From assembly GCA_002373975.1 (NCBI GenBank), contig DFKZ01000044.1, positions 1 to 15,551 of the forward strand: a stretch of 15,551 nucleotides of DNA, in the 5' to 3' direction. This DNA is from Lachnospiraceae bacterium UBA3632 (GTDB taxonomy: Bacteria > Bacillota > Clostridia > Lachnospirales > Lachnospiraceae). The position numbers and the translations under genes are program-made. The notes under the pieces are model-generated. The model worked only from the letters and a program-made list of their open reading frames with translations, was not told the DNA's origin and did no database searches. How positions within the stretch are numbered: the first letter of the stretch is position 1; each line of letters starts with the position of its first letter. Shown one piece after another: positions 6,625 to 13,941 of the stretch.

Positions 6625-7953
6625 ATGAAGGCTTCGTTACGGCAAGTCGTAATAATGATAATTGCATCGGTACTCGCTTTGGGGATTATAACTCTGAACT
6701 TTATAGAGATATATAAGCATGCGAGAGCCAATCTGATCTCGCAGCAGCAAAACGAGATATTAAGAGCTGCCATCGATACCAATTATGTGCTCGATGCCAG
6801 TATGGACGCTGTGCGCACAACTGCCTACACGATCGACCGTATGATGCAGAACGGAACGGATACGGATGAAAACATTTCAGAGTTTTTAAAGACACAGTCC
6901 GTAACATATACCAATGCGGTGGATCCGGATTTTGACGGCCTCTATGGTGTTATAAACGGGAAGTATTTTGACGGAGTCGGTTGGGTCCCGCCCGAGGGAT
7001 ATATCCCCGAGGAACGCCCATGGTACAGATCCGCACTGGCAGCTGCAGGGAAGGTTACTCTTGTCACTCCCTATGTGGATGCCCAGACAACGGATGTTAT
7101 GATGTCTGTAAGCTGCCTGCTTTCCGACAGGCAGAGCGTAATATCGCTTGACGTTTCCCTTGACGGGATTCAGAGGCTTACCGAGAATGCGGCTGCCAAA
7201 AACGGATGGACCAGCGCGATAATAGTCGATTCGGATAATAACGTGATAGCTCATTCCGATCACAGTCAGGTCGGAGTAAATCTGGCACAGGATAGGGGCT
7301 CCTTTAATTCGCTTGTTTCGAAGAGCATAAGAGAAGCCTTGAAAGAGCCTGTGCTTATCAATCATTCAGGAAAGACATATCTGGTTTTTGCCGCGGATAT
7401 AGATAATTCGTGGCGTTCTGTTGCAGTTGTGGAGGATGTGACCCTTCAGAGCGGATTCAAAGATGTAAACACCCTGCTTATATTTTCATGTGTAGTGGTT
7501 GCCTGCCTTTTAGGTATTGTTATATATGGTGTCAGAAAGGAACATAAAAAGATAAGAGCAGTCGGAGAGCAGGTTGTAACTGCCGGCGGAATGTTCGAAA
7601 TGGCGTATCTTATAGATCTTAAGACCGATACCTATGTTGAAATGGATCGCTTTGCGCAGGGACTTGATGTCTCGGAGAATCGCATTAAACAGGCTCAGAC
7701 AAAGCTGAGATCAATAATGGATTCCATTACGGACGAAAGATTCAAGGCAGCGATATTCACTTTTACCAATCTTGAAACTCTGCAGGAGAGGCTTGACGGA
7801 AACAAGACTGTTATCAGAGAGTTCACCGATACAAGAAACAGAAGATGCTGCGGAAGATTTGTTGCGATGGAGTACTCCGCGGAAGGAAAGCTTGAAAGCG
7901 TGCTCTGGGTTGTGGAAGTGATCGGTGAACGCAGAAAGTGGGCATTGCCATGA
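6625..7953 (+). CDS. dCache sensor membrane protein with PAS-like tail and no output domain
   Basis: A 442-residue protein with a TM helix (8-28), an extracytoplasmic double-Cache region (about 35-275), a second TM helix (283-302) and a ~135-residue cytosolic tail. The Cache region has RPWY (131-134), TPYVD (148-152) and a late SLDVSLD (Asp176), resembling the ligand-contact layout of dCache domains that bind amino acids or other small molecules. The tail (YLIDLKTDTY... to WVVEVIGE) resembles the PAS-like module that in related Lachnospiraceae proteins precedes a GGDEF or kinase domain, but the protein stops where that output would begin. The start follows GAGGA (6614-6618). Its stop overlaps the next start (ATGA, 7950-7953), so the two are probably coupled. 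It may pair with a neighbouring kinase or GGDEF protein. Confidence 0.8.
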   Translation: MKASLRQVVIMIIASVLALGIITLNFIEIYKHARANLISQQQNEILRAAIDTNYVLDASMDAVRTTAYTIDRMMQNGTDTDENISEFLKTQSVTYTNAVDPDFDGLYGVINGKYFDGVGWVPPEGYIPEERPWYRSALAAAGKVTLVTPYVDAQTTDVMMSVSCLLSDRQSVISLDVSLDGIQRLTENAAAKNGWTSAIIVDSDNNVIAHSDHSQVGVNLAQDRGSFNSLVSKSIREALKEPVLINHSGKTYLVFAADIDNSWRSVAVVEDVTLQSGFKDVNTLLIFSCVVVACLLGIVIYGVRKEHKKIRAVGEQVVTAGGMFEMAYLIDLKTDTYVEMDRFAQGLDVSENRIKQAQTKLRSIMDSITDERFKAAIFTFTNLETLQERLDGNKTVIREFTDTRNRRCCGRFVAMEYSAEGKLESVLWVVEVIGERRKWALP

Positions 7954-9320
7954 AGAAAAAAAGAAAACTTTGGGTGCTGCTCATTATAGCAGCCCTGTGT
8001 GTATATACAATGATCATATACAGCTTCTTCGGTGATCCCATGGGTGATCCGGAGATGGAGACCCATATTCTTTTGTCGAAAAGGATATATTCTTCCATCG
8101 ATAAGGTTATGAATGAGCCTATCAGTGTGGCAAGGGCTATGGCATCGGATACTTTTGTCGAAGATTTTATGAGAGATGAGGGCAGCCTTTCCGATAAAGA
8201 TGCTTCGGATATAGCGCAGAGGTATCTTTCCACGCTTAGGGACGGAACTGAAAGTTATGAGACTTTTATTGTATCAGCAGGGAGCTTCAGGTACTTTACC
8301 TGCGACGGATTATACAAGATCATCGATCCCGTTAATGATTATTATGATCGTTGGTACAATGAATTTATAACCAAAGATATCATGTATGAAATGAATGCCG
8401 ATGCGGATGAAGCCAGGGGCGGGATATGGACTGTTTTTGTCAACTACAAGGTGTATGACGATGCAGGCAATTTCCTGGGAGTGTGCGGAGTAGGCATCGA
8501 AATAAATGAGCTTCAGAGCCTTATCAGAGATTTTGAGGAGGAATACGGGGTAAAGATCACGCTGGTAGATTCGGAAGGCCTTGTGCAGGTTGATACGGAT
8601 ACCATTAATATCGAAAATGTGTATAAATCAAGCAGCCTTCTTTCCACTTCGACGGATTATGTCTATACATCCAAAGGGGCAAGCGGCTTTGTGATCACCC
8701 AGTTTGTGGATTCTCTCGGGTGGTATCTTGTGGTGCAGAGCCGGTCGTCCATGCACAAATACACCATGATAAATCCCATGTTTTATGTGCTTGAACTGAT
8801 CGGATGCGCGATCTGTGGGTTGGGAATATGGGTGATACTCAGAAAAACGCAGTCCTCGAAAAAATCCGGCCGGGATGCGCAGGTGGATGAGCTTACCGGA
8901 TTATATAACCGTAATTACTTCAAGGCGGTATACGGTGAACACGGTATATTCAATACTGTACGTTACAAGAGTATTGCGGTTTTTGATATCGACTTTTTTA
9001 AAGAAGTAAACGATACGGAAGACGGAAATGAGATACTTAAGCATGTGGCCGAGAGTATGAAGGAAGTCTTCGGAGAAAAGGGCGAGATATTCAGATGGGG
9101 CGGAGACGAATTCATGATCCTCATGGAGTGGTCCATAGAATTCGGATACGGACTGTGCAGAGAGTTTTGCCAGAAGCTTCAGAATGAGGGTAAGGTTACT
9201 GTCTCCATAGGACTGACGGAAGTCAGACTCTCTGATACCATCAAAAAGAATTATTACCGTGCCGCGCAGTATTGCTATCTTGTTAAGGAGATGGGCGGAA
9301 ACGGTGTGAAACGCGGATAG
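7950..9320 (+). CDS. Cache-GGDEF membrane protein with altered nucleotide-binding segment
   Basis: A 456-residue membrane protein: TM helix (about 7-26), extracytoplasmic Cache-like sensor (35-262, with DRWY at 133-136), TM helix (278-298) and a C-terminal GGDEF domain (310-456). DELTGLYNR, FDIDFFKEVND and WGGDEF (384-388) are intact. After VND the usual GHxxGD segment is replaced by TEDGN: three residues shorter and ending in Asn360 where Asp normally contacts guanine. There is no RxxD inhibitory site at the expected place. The end (AAQYCYLVKEMGG) also departs from the usual AD-x-ALYxAK pattern. It may be a weak cyclase or a GTP/c-di-GMP-responsive protein. I chose the ATG at 7950, which overlaps the previous stop as ATGA, over an in-frame GTG at 7938; binding-site evidence is weak for both. 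Confidence 0.85.
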   Translation: MKKKRKLWVLLIIAALCVYTMIIYSFFGDPMGDPEMETHILLSKRIYSSIDKVMNEPISVARAMASDTFVEDFMRDEGSLSDKDASDIAQRYLSTLRDGTESYETFIVSAGSFRYFTCDGLYKIIDPVNDYYDRWYNEFITKDIMYEMNADADEARGGIWTVFVNYKVYDDAGNFLGVCGVGIEINELQSLIRDFEEEYGVKITLVDSEGLVQVDTDTINIENVYKSSSLLSTSTDYVYTSKGASGFVITQFVDSLGWYLVVQSRSSMHKYTMINPMFYVLELIGCAICGLGIWVILRKTQSSKKSGRDAQVDELTGLYNRNYFKAVYGEHGIFNTVRYKSIAVFDIDFFKEVNDTEDGNEILKHVAESMKEVFGEKGEIFRWGGDEFMILMEWSIEFGYGLCREFCQKLQNEGKVTVSIGLTEVRLSDTIKKNYYRAAQYCYLVKEMGGNGVKRG

Positions 9321-9330
9321 GGGAACTGAT

Positions 9331-10998
9331 TTGAGATCATTACGTACAAAGCTGTTTTTCCTCATTTTCATAATAGTCTTTGGCGTGTATCTGGTGCTTT
9401 CACTTGTGGGAGCACACGATATGCTTGAAACCATCGAAGAAGACACCGCTCTCGAGATGTCGATGATCACTCATCAGAAAGCGGAGGAGCTTAACGTGCG
9501 CCTTTCCGGGATTGAGCGCGCGGTGGATGAGCTTGCAAAATACATCGAAAAGAACGCTGACGCCGAAAGGATGAAGACCGATGAAGCCTATATGACGGAG
9601 TTTATGGATCAGCTTTCCGTCAGGAGCATCGATGCTGCAAGGATAGCGGGAAATGTGGAAAATGTCTATTTCAGACCGGAGCCCAACGAGTACGGATCAC
9701 GATCGGGAATCTTTCTTATCAGAAACGCATTTGATGATTTCCTCAGCGTTGAATGTACGGATATTCTTGCGTATGAGCCCGATGACAGGGATCATGTGGC
9801 CTGGTATTATGAGCCTTTAAAAAGCGGGAATGCCATTTGGCTGGCCCCGTATTACAACAGGAATATCAATATCTTCATGACTTCATACGTGTCGCCTGTT
9901 GTGGTGAACGGACGCTTTTTCGGCGTGGTCGGAATGGATATCTACATGACATTCATACACAGTGTCATGGACAGTATAGATTACAAAGACGGATTCGGCT
10001 TTCTGGTAGAATCAAACGGTAATATCGTATATCATCAGGATTATCCCTACGGACTGTCTAACGTGATGGTGGACGAAGAGCTTGCAAAAGCGATTGATGC
10101 GGTGATAAGCGATCAGTTTGCGGATGGCGGAAATATCAAGTATTTCTGGAATGAAAAACCGCATATATTGACATCATCATCCCTTGGTAACGGAATGTAT
10201 CTGGCGCTGTCGGTTCCGGAGGAGGAGATCCTTGCGCCCAGGCTGAGGCTGTGGCACAAGATGCTTATTATTTTCTGCGCAGCATTTGCGGTTATATTTG
10301 TAGTGGTCTGGCTTGTAATGACAAAGATAATAAACCCGGTAAAGGAGCTTACGACTGCAGCAAAGCGGCTTTCAAAGGGAGAGCTTAGCGTTCCGATCAA
10401 TTATCATTCGGATGACGAGATAGGCGCTTTGGCTGACAGCATCAGGATGATGGCCGGAGAGCTGCAGGAGTATATCGGATATATTCACGCCCAGGCTTAT
10501 GCCGACGAGATGACAGGTGTAGGCAACAAGGCTTCCTACGCCGATATGATCAAGATACTGGATCGCAAAATAGAAGAGGGCTTTGCGGACTTCTTCATCG
10601 GTGTGTTTGATGTTAACGGATTAAAAGCGATCAACGACAGGCTTGGGCACGAGTACGGTGACATGGTCATAACCGATTCTGCCAATGTTCTTAAGGCTGT
10701 ATTCGGAGCCGAGAGAGTATACCGCGTGGGCGGTGATGAGTTTGTAACGATCGTGGAAAGTGAGACCAAAGAAGATATTGACAGGTACAGTAATTCCCTC
10801 AGGGAAACTCTGGAGAGGCATAATAAATCCGGAAAGCTCTATGATGTGGACCTGACGCTGTCCCAGGGTTATGCGATGTTTGTAAAAGGCGGAGATACCG
10901 AGTATAAACAGGTATTCCGCCGTGCAGATGAAGAAATGTATAAGGATAAGGAACTGTTCTACAAAGAAAAGAACAGCAAAAGGAAACGTCCGGATTAG
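9331..10998 (+). CDS. dCache-HAMP-GGDEF diguanylate cyclase
   Basis: A 555-residue predicted diguanylate cyclase making c-di-GMP from two GTP. Order: TM helix (6-26), extracytoplasmic dCache domain (about 30-300, with AWYYEPL at 157-163, LAPYYN at 171-176 and GVVGMDI at 198-204), TM helix (311-331), HAMP linker (331-383) and GGDEF domain (about 385-545). Catalytic features are present: DEMTGVGNK, FDVNGLKAIND, LGHEYGD and VGGDEF (467-471). DVN in place of the commoner DID is a known variant. No RxxD inhibitory site precedes the motif, so product inhibition by that route is unlikely. The start is TTG, chosen because AGGGGA (9319-9324) sits six bases upstream and the N-terminus then reads as a basic stretch plus TM helix. 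It lies 10 bases after the previous gene. Confidence 0.9.
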   Translation: MRSLRTKLFFLIFIIVFGVYLVLSLVGAHDMLETIEEDTALEMSMITHQKAEELNVRLSGIERAVDELAKYIEKNADAERMKTDEAYMTEFMDQLSVRSIDAARIAGNVENVYFRPEPNEYGSRSGIFLIRNAFDDFLSVECTDILAYEPDDRDHVAWYYEPLKSGNAIWLAPYYNRNINIFMTSYVSPVVVNGRFFGVVGMDIYMTFIHSVMDSIDYKDGFGFLVESNGNIVYHQDYPYGLSNVMVDEELAKAIDAVISDQFADGGNIKYFWNEKPHILTSSSLGNGMYLALSVPEEEILAPRLRLWHKMLIIFCAAFAVIFVVVWLVMTKIINPVKELTTAAKRLSKGELSVPINYHSDDEIGALADSIRMMAGELQEYIGYIHAQAYADEMTGVGNKASYADMIKILDRKIEEGFADFFIGVFDVNGLKAINDRLGHEYGDMVITDSANVLKAVFGAERVYRVGGDEFVTIVESETKEDIDRYSNSLRETLERHNKSGKLYDVDLTLSQGYAMFVKGGDTEYKQVFRRADEEMYKDKELFYKEKNSKRKRPD

Positions 10999-11059
10999 TT
11001 TTTTCCGGGTGTATCAGAAGGCGGTGGTGTTCCTCTTAACAAGTGTGCCGGAAAAAACT
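10997..11059. repeat. 12-bp perfect inverted repeat across the convergent gene ends
   Basis: AGTTTTTTCCGG (10997-11008) is exactly inverted at CCGGAAAAAACT (11048-11059), 39 bases apart, spanning the end of the cyclase gene and the last codons of the regulator gene. The T-run is in the 5' arm on both strands, not after the stem, so it is not a standard terminator. No other terminator was seen in the 15-base gap. Confidence 0.6.
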
Positions 11060-12030
11060 GTCTTGTGAGGCATATCCTGCCCTGAAAGCACACCAACAAG
11101 GGTTTTAACAAGGGTGCGGCTCTGGGTCTCGAGCTGGTTGTCTATGGAGGTGAGCTCGGGAGTGCAGCATCCTGTAAGAACTGAATTGTTATATCCGATA
11201 ACAGAAAGGTCTTCCGGTATCCGGAGGCCTTTTTTCTGTGCATATTTAACCGCAGCAATGCCAAGCTGATCGTCGGCAGCCATCACACCGTTAAAGGAGT
11301 GTCCCCTTCTTTCATAGTCTGCGATATATTCCGCGATATCTTCAAGACCGGTTATCTCAGAGGGAATCTGACAGATGAGATCCTCGTAATCCTCCTTTTT
11401 CTGGCTCTGCATTGCCATTCTGAAGCCGTCAAGCTTCTTGCGGCCGCTGTAGGAGAGGGAATTGTAGATATAGAGGATATCGTGGATACCTGATTCATAC
11501 ATTTCGGTAGCGGCGCGGTACATGGAGTTCCTGTCGTCACAGAGAATGCAGTATACGTTGTCGTTGTGATATGAAGCGTTAAGCACCATGACAGGCACTT
11601 TGGCAGAGCTGTCTATAATATACTGGTTCTCTGTCTCGGCTTCTCCGATAAAGTTGGAACCCACAAGTATAAGACCATCAACTTTTTTGGAAAGAATGAG
11701 GTTTACATAATTCTTTTTCGCATCCAGATTGTAACCTGTGCAGCACAGGAGAGACTCATATCCGCTTGCCTGGAGATTCTGCTGCAGATAGTAGACTGCC
11801 TTTGCAAGGAATATATCTGATGAATCGGCGCAGAGAATACCGATGGTGCGCATGGATTTAAGACCCATGGCACGGGCGGATGAATTGGGAGTGTAACCGT
11901 ATTCATCGATTATATCCATTATTTTTTGTCTGGTGGATTCTTTGACCTTGGAGCTTCCGTTCAGTACTCTTGATACGGTGGCAATCGAAACGCCTGCTTT
12001 TTCGGAAATATCATAGATAGTAAGGGACAT
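11014..12030 (-). CDS. LacI-family transcriptional regulator, probable uxa repressor
   Basis: A 338-residue LacI/GalR-type regulator. Residues 3-52 are the helix-turn-helix and hinge (IYDISEKAGVSIATVSRVLN, then NSSARAMGLK). Residues ~60-330 are the periplasmic-binding-protein-like effector domain, with RTIGILCAD, DGLILVGS, GVMAADDQLGIAAV and the C-terminal PELTSIDNQ block typical of the family. Full length is normal. AGGAGG (complement of 12042-12047) lies 11 bases before the ATG. It is divergent from uxaB and the two genes share a spacer with two matching LacI-type operators, so control of itself and of the uxa operon is the natural reading. The effector is probably galacturonate, tagaturonate or a related intermediate, but this is inferred from context only. 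Regulators such as KdgR or UxuR-like LacI members have the same architecture. Confidence 0.9.
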   Translation of the reverse strand: MSLTIYDISEKAGVSIATVSRVLNGSSKVKESTRQKIMDIIDEYGYTPNSSARAMGLKSMRTIGILCADSSDIFLAKAVYYLQQNLQASGYESLLCCTGYNLDAKKNYVNLILSKKVDGLILVGSNFIGEAETENQYIIDSSAKVPVMVLNASYHNDNVYCILCDDRNSMYRAATEMYESGIHDILYIYNSLSYSGRKKLDGFRMAMQSQKKEDYEDLICQIPSEITGLEDIAEYIADYERRGHSFNGVMAADDQLGIAAVKYAQKKGLRIPEDLSVIGYNNSVLTGCCTPELTSIDNQLETQSRTLVKTLVGVLSGQDMPHKTVFSGTLVKRNTTAF

Positions 12031-12053
12031 GCAGGTGAAAACCTCCTGTGATC

Positions 12054-12066
12054 CGCCAAATTGGCG
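12054..12066. promoter_or_regulatory. Palindrome CGCCAAATTGGCG at the regulator transcript start
   Basis: CGCCAA-A-TTGGCG is a perfect 13-bp palindrome centred at 12060, a few bases from the predicted start of the regulator transcript and just upstream of its ribosome binding site. It is unlike the TGTAA/TTACA operators, so a different factor may bind, or it may form a small leader hairpin. Confidence 0.5.
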
Positions 12067-12071
12067 AAAGT

Positions 12072-12080
12072 ATTATATCA
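12072..12080 (-). promoter_or_regulatory. Extended -10 promoter of the LacI-family gene
   Basis: The minus strand reads TGATATAAT, an extended -10 element (TGN-TATAAT). No good -35 lies at the right distance, which extended -10 promoters tolerate. The transcript would start near 12065, about 35 bases before the start codon. Confidence 0.6.
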
Positions 12081-12106
12081 GATGTAATGCATGCAATATC
12101 TTAATA

Positions 12107-12120
12107 TGTAACTACTTACA
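12107..12120. promoter_or_regulatory. Operator 1, LacI-type (TGTAA-N4-TTACA)
   Basis: TGTAACTACTTACA has perfect TGTAA/TTACA half sites four bases apart. It lies ~42-55 bases upstream of the predicted regulator start. It matches operator 2 in both half sites, pointing to the same protein binding both. Confidence 0.65.
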
Positions 12121-12253
12121 TTCATTGATTCATTATATTCTTTTTGTGAATTAATTTCAAATGTAATCGAATTTTTTTTATTGTTATTTTTCACAAAATC
12201 CGTTTCTCAAACTGTTAAAATTGCCAATTTGATCTTAGATTTAAATTCTTTCA

Positions 12254-12281
12254 TTGACTTAATTTCAGAATGGTGTAAAAT
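12254..12281 (+). promoter_or_regulatory. Promoter of the uxaB-uxaA operon
   Basis: TTGACT (12254-12259) and TAAAAT (12276-12281) are 16 bases apart, each one base off consensus. Transcription would start near 12288, inside operator 2, leaving a leader of about 190 bases before uxaB. Confidence 0.8.
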
Positions 12282-12286
12282 ATGAA

Positions 12287-12302
12287 ATGTAAACGCTTAC
12301 AT
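12287..12302. promoter_or_regulatory. Operator 2, LacI-type or cre site over the uxaB start
   Basis: ATGTAAACGCTTACAT is a near-perfect palindrome with a central CG. It matches the cre consensus for CcpA (WTGNAANCGNWNNCW) at every defined position and also the general LacI-family operator. Placed on the predicted transcription start, bound protein would repress. It may serve the local regulator, CcpA-mediated catabolite repression, or both. Confidence 0.8.
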
Positions 12303-12375
12303 AGAAGATGACTTTTTATGCGATTCTTAAAATAATTTTATGATAGTGATAAATACTGTTAAGAAGAGTGATCAT

Positions 12376-12429
12376 CACTATACAGGCTAAAACACTATAC
12401 AGGTTAAACACGGCTAAACCACTATACAG
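12376..12429 (+). repeat. Direct-repeat array in the uxaB leader
   Basis: CACTATACAG occurs exactly at 12376-12385, 12393-12402 and 12420-12429. GGYTAAA follows or stands alone at 12385-12391, 12402-12408 and 12412-12418. The units have 17-, 16- and 11-base periods; the third copy (CACGGCTAAA, 12409) lacks the TATACA core. The array sits 48-102 bases upstream of the uxaB ATG in the transcribed leader. Confidence 0.75.
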
Positions 12430-12477
12430 TATTTTATGGTTCAAAGTTTATGAATAATATGTGAAAGGGGTATAAAA

Positions 12478-13941
12478 ATGGAACTTATTTCAAGAAAAAT
12501 GACAGGAAAGAAGGAGAGACCCATCAAGGTTCTTCAGTTTGGAGAGGGAAACTTCCTTCGTGCTTTTGTTGATTATATGATAGATATCGCCAATGAGCAG
12601 GGAAAGTTTGACGGAGATATCGTGCTTGTTAAACCTATTGAATTCGGTAATCTTGATAGATTCCACAATCAAGAGTGCCAGTATACCGTTCAGCTTCGCG
12701 GACGTGTTGACGGAGAGCCCAAGAAGATCAACCGTATCGTAACAAGTGTGGCTGACGCTGTTGATGCTTACGGTGAATATGAAAAGTATGCAGAATATGC
12801 AAAGCTTGATACCCTTCGTTTTATCGTATCCAACACTACCGAGGCTGGTATCGTATATGACGAGAGTGACAGCATTGAGCTTAATCCCCCCAAGAGCTAT
12901 CCCGGTAAGCTCGCAAAGTTCCTGTATGAGAGATATAAGCACTTTAACGGAGCTGTAGATAAGGGGCTTATCATGCTCCCCGTCGAGCTTATCGATGATA
13001 ACGGACTGCACCTTAAGGAATGCGTGCTTAAACAGGCAGATAACTGGAATCTCGAGGATGGATTTAAGAAGTGGCTCGATGAAGCCTGCATCTTTACATC
13101 CACCCTTGTTGACCGTATAGTTACCGGCTATCCCCGCGATGAAGCAGATCAGCTTTGCGAAGAATTCGGATATAAGGATGAGCTTATCGTAACAGGCGAG
13201 CCTTTTGCGCTTTGGGTTATCGAAAGCCCGAGAGATCTTTCCGATGAGCTTCCGCTTCCCGCTGCAGGCCTTCCGGTGATCTACACTCCGGATCATCATC
13301 CCTACAAGCAGAGAAAGGTGCGCATTCTTAACGGCGCTCATACATCATTTGTACTGGCTTCATATCTTTGCGGAAATGATATCGTGCTTCAGTCAATGAA
13401 TGATGATCTGATCCTCAAATTCATAAAGGGAACTCTTTTTGATGAAGTTATTCCCACACTCACTCTTCCCAAGGATGATCTTATCAGCTTTGCGAATGAC
13501 GTGCTTGCAAGATTCAACAATCCTTACGTAAAGCATGCTCATCTTTCGATAGCGCTCAATTCTGTATCGAAGTGGCGCGCAAGATGTATGCCCAGCTTCC
13601 TGGACTATGTTAAGAACGAAGGAAAGCTGCCCGCACATCTCACGTTCTCCATCGCTGCCCTTATGGCATTTTATACCGGAAGTGAGATCAGGGACAAAGC
13701 CCTTATCGGACACAGAAACGGAGAAGAATACCAGATCCTTGACGATATGTCGGTGCTCGAATTCTTTGCGGCAAACAGCGAAAAAGCTCCCGCAGAATTC
13801 GCAAAGGCTGTTCTTTCGAATACGGACTTCTGGGGGCAGGATCTTTCACAGATCGACGGACTTACGGATTGCATAACCGAGTATATTTCAAGCATCCGTG
13901 AAAACGGAATGAGAAAGACTATGGAGAAGTATTTTTCATGA
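12478..13941 (+). CDS. uxaB: Tagaturonate reductase (altronate oxidoreductase)
   Basis: A 487-residue cytoplasmic NAD-dependent enzyme reducing D-tagaturonate to D-altronate, the second step of the isomerase route for galacturonate. It belongs to the polyol-specific long-chain dehydrogenases. The N-terminal nucleotide fold shows VLQFGEGNFLRAF (18-30); IVSNTTEAGI (116-125) follows; TLVDRIVTGYP (209-219) is the family signature; and KVRILNGAH gives the catalytic Lys280, Asn285 and His288 with the same spacing as in mannitol dehydrogenase. Length is normal. The closest alternative is mannonate/fructuronate reductase (UxuB), but the following uxaA makes UxaB the better call. AAAGGGG (12464-12470) precedes the ATG by seven bases. 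Its stop overlaps the uxaA start by four bases. Confidence 0.93.
   Translation: MELISRKMTGKKERPIKVLQFGEGNFLRAFVDYMIDIANEQGKFDGDIVLVKPIEFGNLDRFHNQECQYTVQLRGRVDGEPKKINRIVTSVADAVDAYGEYEKYAEYAKLDTLRFIVSNTTEAGIVYDESDSIELNPPKSYPGKLAKFLYERYKHFNGAVDKGLIMLPVELIDDNGLHLKECVLKQADNWNLEDGFKKWLDEACIFTSTLVDRIVTGYPRDEADQLCEEFGYKDELIVTGEPFALWVIESPRDLSDELPLPAAGLPVIYTPDHHPYKQRKVRILNGAHTSFVLASYLCGNDIVLQSMNDDLILKFIKGTLFDEVIPTLTLPKDDLISFANDVLARFNNPYVKHAHLSIALNSVSKWRARCMPSFLDYVKNEGKLPAHLTFSIAALMAFYTGSEIRDKALIGHRNGEEYQILDDMSVLEFFAANSEKAPAEFAKAVLSNTDFWGQDLSQIDGLTDCITEYISSIRENGMRKTMEKYFS

Larger units (their letters stand above)
12031..12477. promoter_or_regulatory. Divergent control region between the regulator and uxaB
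   Basis: This 447-base AT-rich spacer codes for nothing visible. It holds the regulator promoter (12072-12080, -), a 13-bp palindrome (12054-12066), operator 1 (12107-12120), a T-rich stretch including ATTTTTTTTA (12171-12180), a 9-bp inverted repeat (12142-12150 with 12190-12198), the uxaB promoter (12254-12281), operator 2 (12287-12302) and a repeat array (12376-12429). Confidence 0.75.

Noticed and set aside
7938..7953. Frameshift splitting one protein at the Cache/GGDEF gene junction, or a GTG start at 7938
   Set aside because: The downstream gene encodes its own TM helix, sensor and second TM helix, so the two are separate proteins. The ATGA overlap at 7950 is the more usual start arrangement.
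12376..12429. CRISPR array
   Set aside because: The repeats are only 7-10 bases with irregular 11-17-base periods, no unique spacers and no cas genes nearby.
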